Position numbers and translations under genes: made by a program
Shown: positions 37,629 through 49,690 of the stretch, piece by piece
Position numbering within the stretch: the first letter of the stretch is position 1
Layout of the letters: every line of letters begins with the position of its first letter
Notes under the pieces: generated by a model
Told to the model about the DNA's origin: nothing
Database searches by the model: none
What the model saw: the letters and a program-made list of their open reading frames with translations, nothing else
Origin: Owenia fusiformis
Lineage: Eukaryota > Annelida > Polychaeta > Sabellida > Oweniidae
Length of the DNA stretch: 64,000 bases
Direction of reading: 5' to 3'
NCBI GenBank assembly: GCA_903813345.2
Contig: CAIIXF020000001.1
Coordinates: 18,681,915 to 18,745,914, forward strand

Positions 37629-37717
37629 TGAAATATTGGACCAAGGGCCGCAGGCCCAAGGTTCAATATTTCACTATTTTGCCCGCAGAAATGACGTTAT
37701 TACTATTATTACCACCG
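37590..37717. repeat. Palindromic hairpin element
   Basis: The arms AATAACGTCATTTC, GGGCAATATAGTGAAATATT and their complements flank a GGGCCGCAGGCCC centre. The style (TTGCCCGC, GACGT, GCCGCAGGCC centre) resembles the palindrome at 63.03-63.20 kb. Confidence 0.7.
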
Positions 37718-39213
37718 TTAATGCCCAGGGCTGAAATAGCAAATTTGAAATAGAAAATCTTACGCACTGAACGATATCACTTTTCCCGGGAAACATAGCC
37801 GGGCGCGGATAATATCATTATTGCCCGACTATCACGTCAATATAGCAATTTAAATGCCTTCTCAACTAGTACTAAAACCCCTAGAACAGGCCCTGCAAGG
37901 TGGTAATAATGCGATTTCATCTATTATAGCTTACAAAACTCAAATCCGGTTGAACAACATTTCAATTTTGGATCACAAGCGATATGAAATGATTCGGTTT
38001 TACATATATGAACGAGGTTCGCGTAACTGTCTATCAATTTTTGGCGTATCCGCAAATTCAAAATACATTATTATGGCTTGAGTAGAACATATTAAGTGGT
38101 TTACAATGCTTAATTGGCTTTGTATGATCGTATGTAGGTTACATTTAAATACACCAAGGTTGTTGCGCAATGTAGAGCATGCCCTAACGAGGAAAAGAAA
38201 CAAATTACTAAATTTTATGAAGTTTTGAATTTCAAACTCGACAGTTTTTCGCTTATTTCATGTTATCAATGGGCGTCGATTTGCAAAGACTACGTTCAAA
38301 ATAAACATTACTGAATGCATCACCGAATGCGACGCTTACATAAATCTTTCATGCTTTTATTGATACGCAGTAGTAGAACATAATGCACCTACCTTAGCTT
38401 TCTGTTTCATCGTGACCATTTTATTGGATAAATCAGTGATCGTATTCGACTAACCTCGTTTTCAGAGGTGGCGTATCCGTCATGCTATAACACCGTGATT
38501 TAGCTTGACTGCTGATCAGATTTGGATTTCCCAGATAAATAAAGGTTCATAACAATTATGCTCAAAATTTAATTTGTATACACGAACAGATTAAAAAAAC
38601 TATTTGATGAATATAAGGTCAATGTGACCTATTTCTAACAAAACAATGACAATTATATTCTATTTTTAGGAATCTGTTGCGATACTTTCTGTCCTCCTTT
38701 CTTTGACAATTTTCACTATTCGGACCAATAATTCAGAAGAACAAACTCAATTTTTCATCAAATTAACAACTAATGCCCCAGCTAGAGAGAAAGACCATGT
38801 CGAACATGACTGTATTTAGGCCTTCTATAAACTGTGAACAAAGTCAACATTTCACCTGGGGTATATTCGCAACAATACCCCTAGTAATGTGTGACGTCAT
38901 CATGGCGGGCCATAGTAATGGTGGACCATAATGAATATTTTGGTGAGGTTTCATGTTCGAATCGTAATATAGACCTCAGAGCAGGTGTAATAGCGCCACC
39001 TAGGGCTAGGTACAAAAGCGAAAACGCTTGTGCATGTTTGTGCCTAGACCTGCGGGCTGTATTTGACGCTCAGTACAACTGCAAAAAATTTTCAATATCT
39101 AAAGAATAAATATTAATATTATTACATAATACAAATAAATCTAACTGTGCCAATTAAATGAAAGATTTGGCTTTTCTCTGTGTTGAATCTGATGATGGAC
39201 AACTAGATAATAG
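37718..39213. other. Intron / spacer; no supported exon
   Basis: Short open frames occur but none has coherent splice signals. A minus-strand nine-codon ATG-to-donor stretch at about 38396-38422 ends in the wrong phase for exon C1. Confidence 0.4.
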
Positions 39214-39400
39214 ACAGGTGGCGATAGGTAACACTCTCTGCAAGCAAATATTAATGCAAAAACATGACATTCACATGCAAAATGACACCACCTACCATTT
39301 GTTACAGCTGCTAAACTCTAAATACTGCTGGATGCCAAACACCATCCAGAAAAACTTGGAGACCATAACAATATATTACCACTTGTGATGGTGACATAAT
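39214..39400. repeat. Helitron-like repeat family copy
   Basis: Contains GACACCACCTACCATTTGTT, CAAACACCATCCAGAAAAA, CTTGGAGACCATAACAATAT and a degenerate right-end hairpin ending GGTGACATAA. Confidence 0.65.
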
Positions 39401-39528
39401 AGTATGAAATAATAAAAAAGATATCAATTCAATCTAAGAATATAAACCATCTCGTTAAAAAGCAAATACGTAACCATAATTAATCATCCCACAAACAGTT
39501 AACAAAAAATAATGAAAAATGTTCTTAC

Positions 39529-39710
39529 GAAGAAGGTCTCCAATGACGTTGATTCCTGGCGAGAACACTTCTAGTGTGCCTAATCTCCAGATTGGTTTTA
39601 CTGCGAGACATGAATTTAGTTCGCATTTCAACCAGACTGTGCTGGAATATTCGATTGGCAAATTCTCCTGGCATCTTTATTTTTACAATTTTCTTATCAA
39701 GAAAACTCAT
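39529..39710 (-). CDS. Alternative first exon 4, 60 codons
   Basis: ATG at 39710 (MSFLDKKIVKIKMPGEFAN) runs to a GTAAGA donor starting at 39528, leaving two bases. A second in-frame ATG at residue 13 is an alternative start. The peptide is basic (RTKFMSRSKTNLEIRHTR, then NQRHWRPS). No family recognised. Confidence 0.6.
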
Positions 39711-42700
39711 CCCATTACTTCATTATCTAGTCTTCTTATGCAGAATCATACATGACGATAATAATTATATTTTGTTACGAATAAAACTGTTTTCCATTTT
39801 GAAAGAGTTTTACTCTAGCCATACTCTGAATGTAATGTTATCGTATCTTCTAATGCACTCCAATGGTATAATACAATCTATTGCTCTTTTACAACATCCA
39901 AACATCAATAATTGGTCTAATTTTTCCTGTCAGGTGAGAAACTAAATGCTTATTTTGTTAAACATAGCTTGCTGGTTCAATAGATCCATTTATGAGCATT
40001 GATTCTTGCTAGCCTCACAGTTCTCAAAGACAATAAGAAGTCCAATACAGTCAATGGCCATGGGGAACTGATAGCTTTGGTCAAATATACACTTTCCCAA
40101 TTGAACTTTGCCAATGTCCAACATTTATCATTTCTTAATAATCTGTTATGCTTGTAAACACTTATTTGTCACATTGTATTTATATTATTTACTGACATGT
40201 GTCTAGTTCCTAATCTTCTCATATTTATTTTAGGGTAAACTTGTTATTCTTCCAAAAGTGAAATTGTGTTCTTTCTATAGATACACCTCTTTGGTTTGTC
40301 TTATATTTTAAATCGAGTATTCATTCCTGAACTCATTATTTTATGGATGATTTCCTGTTTAACAGCCTATCAGGTACTTTCACACTCATGTATTTTATTT
40401 TGGTCAATGATCAAGAGTCTATTGCCTTCATATACACTCCCAGCGTATATGCCTATTCCCTATGTGTTTCTGTTTACTCCCATTTATTCCTCTATGGGCC
40501 TGTGCATTTATACTTTTATATCATCCTCGGTCAGATGCATCAATTCAGTTCATATACGAAACGGACCATTCATAATAATAAGTAAAGGTAGGAGTGTATG
40601 CTATATACCTACCAATATCACTTATTCACTTCCAACTATTGACAAAGATCTTAACGAAAATAAATTAATCTACATGAATTTCAAATGTCCGGATTCGCTA
40701 TGATACTTATAATAGGCATTTTGTAAGCTTCTTCAAACACTTCACTGTTATTTACATATTTATCTGCAATGTTATCATCTGCCACTTCAAGGTTATTGAT
40801 AACTGTTCAAATGTTACTTCAGTTAGGTATGGTTTGGTCATTATTTCATTATTTCAGTTTTGATTCCAAACATTGAAACTACTTGAGAAGTTCTTTATAA
40901 GTGATCTTCAAAGGTAATCTTCCTGTTCTGTTTAAGACAAGGTGTAAAGTATTTGCAGTATATCTATTGTTTCTGCCGATATAAGACTTTCTTCTGACAT
41001 TGCAAGCTGCGGGCTTTGCAGAAAAAGTATCCATCAATCTATAATTCACTAATCATATTCTCCATAATTTATGTAATTCTTTATCTCCTGCTTAAGGTAT
41101 GATTTATTATCCTTCAGAATGATATACTCAGAAACAAAATCTATTTCCCCTGGCACCTATCCTTTGTCTTTTATATAATTAAATATACGTGCAGAGCTCC
41201 TTATAAGGCAATATTGCATGATAAGTAAATCATCTGGCCAATATGAATATGTGCAATGTACAAATTAAAAAATTAATTCTGCCAAAATGAAATATGTTTA
41301 CCAAATTGTTAAAAACTCATTATACTGAACAACTTATATACATAAACTGAGTAATATTTCTACTATAGAAGCCAACCAAACATAATTCTACATAATACTT
41401 ATTTTCTTATCCCCTGGAAAGCCCATAATCGTAAAGATTGTGTTTTATTATTGATACAACAATGTAGTTTAGTGCTAAGTGCTCCACCAACATGACCAGT
41501 AAATGGAATTTTATTGTAAGAAGAAAATTCAACAAAGGCTCAATATATCAACTTTACAGCTTATCCATTTGCATTAAAACATATCATGTACCTGGTATTA
41601 CAATCACCCCTGCCTCTTCATTTCCTTGAGAAATAGCGAAGGTAAAAACCTGTCTTAGTGAACACCTTTCTATAGTGAACACTTGTCTCTATTGGACACC
41701 TTACCTCCGCATATACTCTACTGACTTCTGTATAAATTACCCTCTTTGTAGAGAACACCTACCAACACTGTTTTTTTCTTGGCAAAAAATGTTCAATAAA
41801 CACAGGTTTTACTTTATTTTTGAAAAATATGCAGATTCTACATTAGATTGAGGTTCAGAGCAGGTTGAAGCTTTTTTTTAAAGAAGTAAAACCAAACATT
41901 GGAAAGAGTTAATTCAAATAATACTTGAACTTTGCAAATCATACTCTGTAAACCATTTATCCTCATTATAACTTCATTAGATATTCAAGATGTTGTAATT
42001 TAAAATAAACAACATTAATTTGAAACCTTACAGAAAATCTCTGCCTTAATCAAAATTATTTGACAACCTTTAAATTGGTGCCAGCTATATTGTTCTGAAA
42101 GAAAATATTGTTTTTTGCCATAATAATGGTGAGTGTTTGGGCAAAATACAACACAATGCCCAAAAAGCTCTTCTTAAGAATCTATCTCAAGTGATATTGT
42201 TTCTTTTACAACTTAGCTGGAACTATAAGATATGCCATATATACATTTGGAAAAATGTTGAAAAACATTGAACTCAGGAGACCGGCTCCCTTTAACAGAG
42301 TTAGAAATCTGAAATGTAAGCCCCTAAAAGTCTGGAAGAATATTAATCTTTTAATTAAAAGTCATTATGACATAAAGTCATTTTTATTGATCGAAACAAC
42401 TTAAAAGAATTGACATCCAAGAAATATTAATATAACTAAATGGATTAGACAGAAATCAATATAGTTACAGGGTGTCCTAAAAATGATACCATAATCCAGA
42501 CTAATTACTCTATAAGGTACAATAAAGAAATCAAAATGTATTGGCCAAAATGATATCATATGCATATGTTTCAGGTAGCAATGTTTTCAAGCAGAACTAC
42601 GACTAGCTTGTTGTTCATTTTTAAAATTCTAGAATTTTTGGTTTGGCCACCTACAACCTTTGACAGCATAGATCTGACCTAAAATACCTCAATTATTTTA

Positions 42701-43186
42701 CTTATTAGAAATAAAACTTTAAAGATAAGGTACAGAATGTATTGAAAAGCTTATAGATTCCCATTTTATATTAATAATAATGATCATGTGTATCCTTTTA
42801 TTGATCACCCTGTATTTTATAATTACTGCATATATGAGACATGTTTTAATCAACTTACTGCTGTACATTCCAATAGAATGTAACAGTATAGATTATTAGA
42901 AAACAAAACACAGTCTGACATTATACACCTCATAACAACATTGATTTTCTTATTGGCTGTAAATTGTTTTTTTTAATCAAGTCCTTGGATAAACTAAACA
43001 AAAACTTTACTGAAGGCATTTCTGGCCAAATGAAGACCTTTGTTTGGAAATGTTGTTAACCCTTGTTAGAAATTAACTTATAATATACATTTATCTTTTC
43101 GGTGATGTAATTATCACATAAGTCACCCCCTCTCTGAAATGTTCTGCATAAAAGGAAGAGTGTGGAAAGAAATAAGCAGAGATGTT
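39711..43186 (-). other. Intron; no supported exon
   Basis: AT-rich. Plus-strand ORFs at 39519-40703 are hydrophobic and biased by AT content, with no recognisable domain. A local repeat of an AACACCT word occurs at about 41650-41770. Confidence 0.4.
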
Positions 43187-43613
43187 TTTCTGGCCTCATG
43201 GACTTCGACTCACAGGGTTGTCAGTTCCAACCCAGCTGACCTCATTCTTTCCATCAAAACCACATTTGCGTGAATATTGTTAATAGTCACGAACCATAAG
43301 TTTCTCCCTCCCGAACCTATTTCTCCTCTCGTTCCAACATCTCACACAGCTGATTTATTTCACTTTGTCCATTAACATTGCCTGCAATATTGGTTTGCTC
43401 TTTGAATCCCGAGTTCCCAGATGTACTATGTACAAATTGTTTGCAATGTGGGAACTTGATGCACGAGTAGAAAAATAGGTTCGAAAGAGAGTAACTGGTG
43501 GTTCGCGACTAAAGAAATGATATTCATGTTGTGAGAACCGTGGATCAGATGGAAGGAACGAGGTCAGCAAGGTCAGAACTGACGAAAAAGTGAGTCAAAG
43601 TCTATGAGGCCCG
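43187..43613. mobile_element. Foldback MITE
   Basis: GGCCTCATGGACTTCGACTC on the left pairs with GAGTCAAAGTCTATGAGGCC on the right, and the inversion continues inwards through GACCTCATTC, AATATTGTTAATAGTC and GAACCTATTT with interruptions. Confidence 0.7.
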
Positions 43614-43782
43614 ATCTTGAGGATCAAAACCTGATCTTTCCTATACTATATATTTCCCAGGTTTATTAGAATAGGCACCTTCATTGTTTGCTATATTTCA
43701 CTCTTGGCAATACATATTTAATCAGGAAAAACATTTATTTAATCAAGAAAACATTAGAAAGCGTTGTGATGCTAGAACTTAC

Positions 43783-43925
43783 CTTAGTGTAGGTGCACTA
43801 GGGGGTACCCAGTAGTTCTGGTACATTTCCAGTGTAATGTTATGCCTGTCCTTGTATTTCCTACGTATTGCAATCATACGATTCTGGAAGAATTTCTGCA
43901 CTGTACCATGAGGGTTCACAGACAT
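43783..43925 (-). CDS. Alternative first exon 3, 47 codons
   Basis: ATG at 43925 (MSVNPHGTVQKFFQNRMIAI) continues RRKYKDRHNITLEMYQNYW to a GTAAGT donor starting at 43782, leaving two bases. An in-frame TAA lies nine bases upstream of the ATG, so this is a true 5' coding exon rather than an internal one. The peptide is basic with a helical look. No family recognised. Confidence 0.65.
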
Positions 43926-46900
43926 TTTTATTTAGACTTAGAGCTATGAATTTTACTCTCCTTTGATCCTTCATTTGTATTAAGTACATTTGTCTTTATT
44001 GAGTGAAAAAAGATTAATGTCTTCAATGAACTATCCTAATGAATGACTTCAAACGACAATTTTGTTAATTTGTGATGTCTGACACACCTCATATTAAAAA
44101 CTAATCAATTTATCTCAGCAATGTTGGTTGATATTTCCTCACTGGATGGTTTCCCAGCTCTGTACATTAGGTTATCACATTCAGACATATCTCTCCTTCA
44201 ATTATTGATCTATTGTTTAGTTTATAGAGTTCAATATGACTCCCAGTGGGTCCTCAATACGGACACTTCAAGATTAATAAATTCTCACTTAGATATAACA
44301 ATCATGAGGTTTTAAGGTCTCTTTCTTTAATCAAATATTATCCTATTATCTTCATTATTGCCAGGCTTTAGATAAAACAATGAAAGTTGAAGCCTTATCT
44401 TCAGTTATCCTAGATGACCTTCAGTTCAGTGAAAAATGATAATAATCAAATGATCGTTAAATGCCAATATATGTAGAGTAGCCTATTCTAGATTTTCTTT
44501 TGAATTTTATTAAAGAATATATTGATATTTCCTTGACATGTTCAAAGTGATCTGAAACTCTCATAATAAGTATCTGTTACATCAAGTTCATTATCCCATC
44601 GATATATTAATATCATAACAGTATGCATCTAGCCATCTCTGTCTCTCTATTGTCTACATGTTGTGAGATCAATATATCTCCCTTTAGTTTATGTCTAGCT
44701 GCTAAGATACCTATGTATCCTATGTTAATCCAACGCTATGTTAAAATGTTAAGTGGCGTGACAACTGGTTAACTAAACTTTCTTCACAACTAAACTCAAA
44801 ACAATTGATTCAAAAGTTACTTCGTGGCTATTATTCGATTAAGTCAGTACATCAATATTTGAAGTTTGGCTAGTAAACAAAGCCTTAGAACTGCAAGTAA
44901 TTTTAACAATGAATACTCAATGACCCTAATATCCAAAATCTATATTCTATCTAAACCAGAAGGCAAAAAAACTGACAACTTTTTATAAAACATGTATTTT
45001 CATGTTTTTGTTTGCAACATTGTGAGCATTGAATTTTTATACAAAATTGATTTTAACTGAAAAGGATACAAAAATTGACATTTGACTAAAATCTACTATT
45101 CAAAACTTTGAATGACTGTTATGATAGCGTCCTAGCATAATCCCCATTATTCCCTTTCATTTGATACATACAATCATGCTTAACTTATTTTTCATGTATT
45201 ATTCCATAGATTTTACAGATTGAAACCCATTTATGCCAGGGACTTGATGTTTATCTTGATTAAAACCATTATATTGGCAAGTAACCAAAGAATGCTAAGT
45301 TGAAAGTTAAGACTTTAGTTGGGAATATTGCATTCGGATACTCATCACATAATATTTCTGTTTCACTATCAACATCCTCTAGATCATGATTGGAATATTG
45401 CCCTTTGTGCTTGTGACCTAACCCAAACTATCAATACTATAGGATTTTACTCGTAATACCCCAAATGAAATAATGTCGGTACTATACTGTGCATGCTACA
45501 GGTGCCTATTTGGAATGAAATTCAATGGAAGACAGAAAGAGTAGATATTGAAAACATGCCATCTATTTTCACAAGCAAAATTCAAAATGGATAAACTCCA
45601 GGGAAGCTTATGTTATGTGCAGCATGAACTCGGAAGTATTGAGATAATAAATTGCTTGGTTGATTGGATAACTCATTCATTAATCTAATCAATAAAGTAA
45701 TGATATCAACTAAAAGCATTTAAGAAAATTCAATTAAAATCTCAAATAAAAAGTCTGTGAACACCAAACATTACAATGCATACATCATATACCTACCATA
45801 TTATCCTTTATCCTTTATATTGTAAGGGTCTTTGGCGCTATTACCAAAATCAACAATATGTTCATTTATGAAATCTATTACTCAAAGAGTCCAAAACATT
45901 TCATGGAATCGTATATCCAGAGTTATTATGTCACATTTAATTGTTCCACAACAATCAGTATTGATATACATGTACATCTATTATAATCATCCATTGATTA
46001 TATTTCACCTCTTTAACATCTATATATTGGAGTAATTCGACCCCAAGGCCAGGATTAATCCATTATTGCATCGATATAATGATTACTGCCCCAGATTGGT
46101 GCTCTATTGTTTTATCCTTCATTGTCCTTGAAGTGACTTAACAAATTGTCTGGTAGGTCCCTTGTCCCTTCTTTATTTACATCTAATGCTGTACTATTTA
46201 GCCAAATTCAATTGATCGGCTACCTCACTACATGCTAATCAAGTACTATTGAAACTCTGGAAGAATTGCACAAATGTGTCCAAATATTATGCCAAATATC
46301 TAATTGTAAAGTCTTTTACTGCCGATATACTATATATAGCCAATATATGAATATGTGACACAATGCATCAAAGACTCCAGGAAATGTTTCATTGCAAAGT
46401 CTGCTACTATATATAGCCTATTTACAGCCAGTATAAGGTTTTGTTATACAATAAATGAACTATTCCTACAGCAAATATCTCATTCTAAGTCTCTCTGTCA
46501 TATGTAAGTCCGTGCTGAGATCTACCACCCGCAGCGAGCTAGTTCTACTCAATATTACTCAATAAGTTATGATATCATATTGATTAGTATTATTACTGAC
46601 TCCTCTTACTTCAACTAATTAATTAAACATTGGCTTTTACTTAATTATACACCATCATGTCCTGTCACTGAACCTCAATATCCTTCATTATATAACTGCT
46701 CAATGAAAACTTCAACGTTATATTTATTTTGTTGGTTTCTAAACGATGAAGTGTTTTGTAAGATAATCATCGAACTACACTTTTGTTTTGATAAGAACAT
46801 CAAACAAGTGCTTATTAGGGTCATTGTGTCTCTATAGTTCTTATACTATTGCATGTCCTGAGTGATAAAGAATATTAGAATTTGTTACAAGCATATTGTT

Positions 46901-47404
46901 GTGCTTCTATACTGAAAGCCCCCCCCCCCTGTGCTTGCAATGGTAATGGGTTTCAATACCATTTATTTTCAAAAATAATTATGATGATACTGATATCCTA
47001 AAATTCTCTGGAAAAATCTTGAAATTCCAAAGAAAAAAGTTAAACAAGGCACAGGACGTGAACGAGATCACACCATTAATAGGCAGACACTATGAACCAG
47101 GAAAACTGTTCTCCTATTATGTTTACAAATTTCAAGAACAAGAAAACAAGATGGCCGCCCAAAAGTTAATCAGCTCTAGTACTTGATATGCTCTATCATC
47201 TCTGCGATTTTGGAGAAAATCTGATGAGCAGTTTTCCTTAAACGGCGATGACAAAAAGCGGGACGATCACGATCACGACCACGATCACGACCACGACCAG
47301 TATGACGACTATATCCCACCGATGGTGTGATAAAAAGAAACTCAAAAATTGATTCGTAAAAAACCTTGACAGAGTCAATTTCTCGCCTAATTCCCCACTC
47401 TTAC
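43926..47404 (-). other. Intron; no supported exon
   Basis: AT-rich non-coding sequence; a C homopolymer lies at about 46919-46928, and GATCACGACCACG repeats lie at 47260-47300. Confidence 0.4.
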
Positions 47405-47520
47405 CTAATGCAACTAAATGTTAATGATTGACTTATGTTAGGAAGACTAAAACTAGATAAGAATAAATAATTCAAAGCTTGAATGAGATAAACTGGCCAG
47501 ATTTGCTTAACATCTAACAT
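47405..47520 (-). CDS. Possible alternative first exon 2, 38 codons
   Basis: ATG at 47520 (MLDVKQIWPVYLIQALNYL) to a GTAAGA donor starting at 47404, leaving two bases. The peptide is hydrophobic and AT-driven, and I found it only by searching for phase-matching donors. It is the weakest of the set and may be chance. Confidence 0.3.
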
Positions 47521-48404
47521 TTTCTCATCACCCTGATTATTGGTGATTATCTGCAATAGGTTTTATTACAAGCAATTGATCATATCTATAGCTATAGTCT
47601 TACCTGCAACCTTGTATTACTATATGACAATATACCCTCTCATCCTACATATTTCCCAATCGGATCAAGAATAGGGGGGCATAACATGGGCTTGATACAA
47701 GACAGTCCCTTAACAAATGCTTCAAATCAACATTTAAAATATTTTGAAAGTTATTATCAATAAAGATTCACATTCTATAGTTCTATAGCCATCTTTGACC
47801 CTTGGATAATATCAAATTGATATTGCAAAATTGTATGGAGAAAAGTGATATCTATGAAATACAGAAAATATTCCACAGGGATCACTTTTTCCATGGATTT
47901 CAAAACTCCAGCCAATGCTACATGTCTTATCCTACATTTAGTGTACTAAAATGTATGATTATTTAAAAAATAAAATGAAGTACTGGAGAATATCGCAACG
48001 ATATACTCCGGAAAACCAGAAACGGAGGATATTTTGATGATATACTCCAGAAAACCAATATGCGGAGGATATTGTGACGATATACTCCACTTGTTGATTT
48101 ACCGCCAAATTGAACTATTTGACTTAAATTTAATTTTCAATGATATTATACATTTAGCAAACTACTAGAAATTTAGTATGTGTAGGATAATATTTTCAGT
48201 GATATTGATATATGCCCTCGTTCGCTTCGCTCTCTCATGCAGATATCAATATCACCTCATAGATAAAAATGATATTCCTCAAAATCATAGGATATCCTAT
48301 AATTTAATTATTACAAATTGATTCCACTCAATTGATAACAACAATATCTGCAAACTCATCCAGCTATTGATATCAAGATGGATAAAAATTAGATCACTCA
48401 AAAT
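47521..48404 (-). other. Intron; short repeated motifs
   Basis: Three repeats of a GGATATT...GATATACTCC pattern at 47990-48090 and one stray degenerate unit of the 44-bp minisatellite near 47788-47835. No exon. Confidence 0.5.
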
Positions 48405-49690
48405 CCTTGAATAATATCAGAAATGACATTGCAAAGCAATCTTTGACTCTTGAACAATATCACGAAATGACATTACAAAGCAAACTTTGACTCTTGAACA
48501 ATATCACGAAATTACATTACAAAGCAAACTTTGACTCTTGAACAATATCACGAAATGATATTACAAAGCAATCTTTGACTCTTGAACAATATCACGAAAT
48601 GACATTACAAAGCAAACTTTGACTCTTGAACAATATCACGAAATTACATTACAAAGCAAACTTTGACTCTTGAACAATATCACGAAATGACATTGCAAAG
48701 CAATCTTTGACTCTTGAACAATATCACGAAATTACATTACAAAGCAAACTTTGACTCTTGAACAATATCACGAAATGACATTGCAAAGCAAACTTTGACT
48801 CTTGAACAATATCACGAAATGACATTGCAAAGCAATCTTTGACTCTTAAACAATATCACGAAATTACATTACAAAGCAAACTTTGACTCTTGAACAATAT
48901 CACGAAATGACATTGCAAAGCAATCTTTGACTCTTGAACAATATCATGAAATGACATTGCAAAGCAAACTTTGACTCTTGAACAATATCATGAAATGATA
49001 TTACAAAGCAAACTTTGACTCTTGAACAATATCACGAAATGACATTGCAAAGCAATCTTTGACTCTTGAACAATATCACGAAATGACATTGCAAAGCAAT
49101 CTTTGACTCTTGAACAATATCACGAAATGACATTGCAAAGCAAACTTTGACTCTTAAACAATATCACAAAATTATATTGCAAAGCAATCTCTGACTCTTG
49201 AACAATATCATGTAATGATATTGCAAAGCAAACTTTGACTCTTGAACAATATCATGAAATGTCATTGAAAAGCAATATTTGACTCTTGAATAATATTACA
49301 AAATGAAATTGTAAAGCCATCATTGGCTCAAGAATAACATTACTAAATGACATTGCAAAGCCATCTTTGACCCTTGAAAAATATCACAAAATGACATTGC
49401 AAAGCCATATTTGACTCTTGAATAATATCACTAAATGACATTGCAAAGCCATCTTTGACCGATGAATAATATCACCAAATGATATTGCAAAGCCATCTTT
49501 GGCTCTTGAATAATATCACTAAATAACATTGCAAGGCCATCTTTGACCCTTGAATAATATCACTAAATGATATAGCAAAGCCATCTTTGGCACTTGAATA
49601 ATATCACTAAATAACATTGCAAGGCCATCTTTGACCCTTGAATAATATCACTAAATAACATTGCAAAGCCATCTTTGACCCTTGAATTAT
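48405..49690. repeat. 44-bp minisatellite array
   Basis: About 29 units of a 44-bp sequence with GAAATGACATTGCAAAGCAA and TCTTTGACTCTTGAACAATA. The left two-thirds carries AATCTTT and AAACTTT subtypes in mixed order with very high identity. The right third is more divergent (GCCATCTTTGACCCTTGAAT). The array is interrupted by the LINE; a further unit resumes at 51700-51735. Confidence 0.9.

Noticed and set aside
39519-40703. Several plus-strand hydrophobic ORFs of 78-135 codons
   Set aside because: Leu/Ile/Ser/Phe-rich translations typical of AT-rich non-coding DNA, overlapping each other in different frames without a domain.
43187-43260. Ten-codon ATG-to-donor stretch (MRSAGLELTT) with matching phase
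   Set aside because: It lies within the arm of a foldback element, so the signals are repeat sequence.
48405-49690. CRISPR array
   Set aside because: Tandem units lack unique spacers and the DNA is animal; it is a minisatellite. The same holds for the other arrays.
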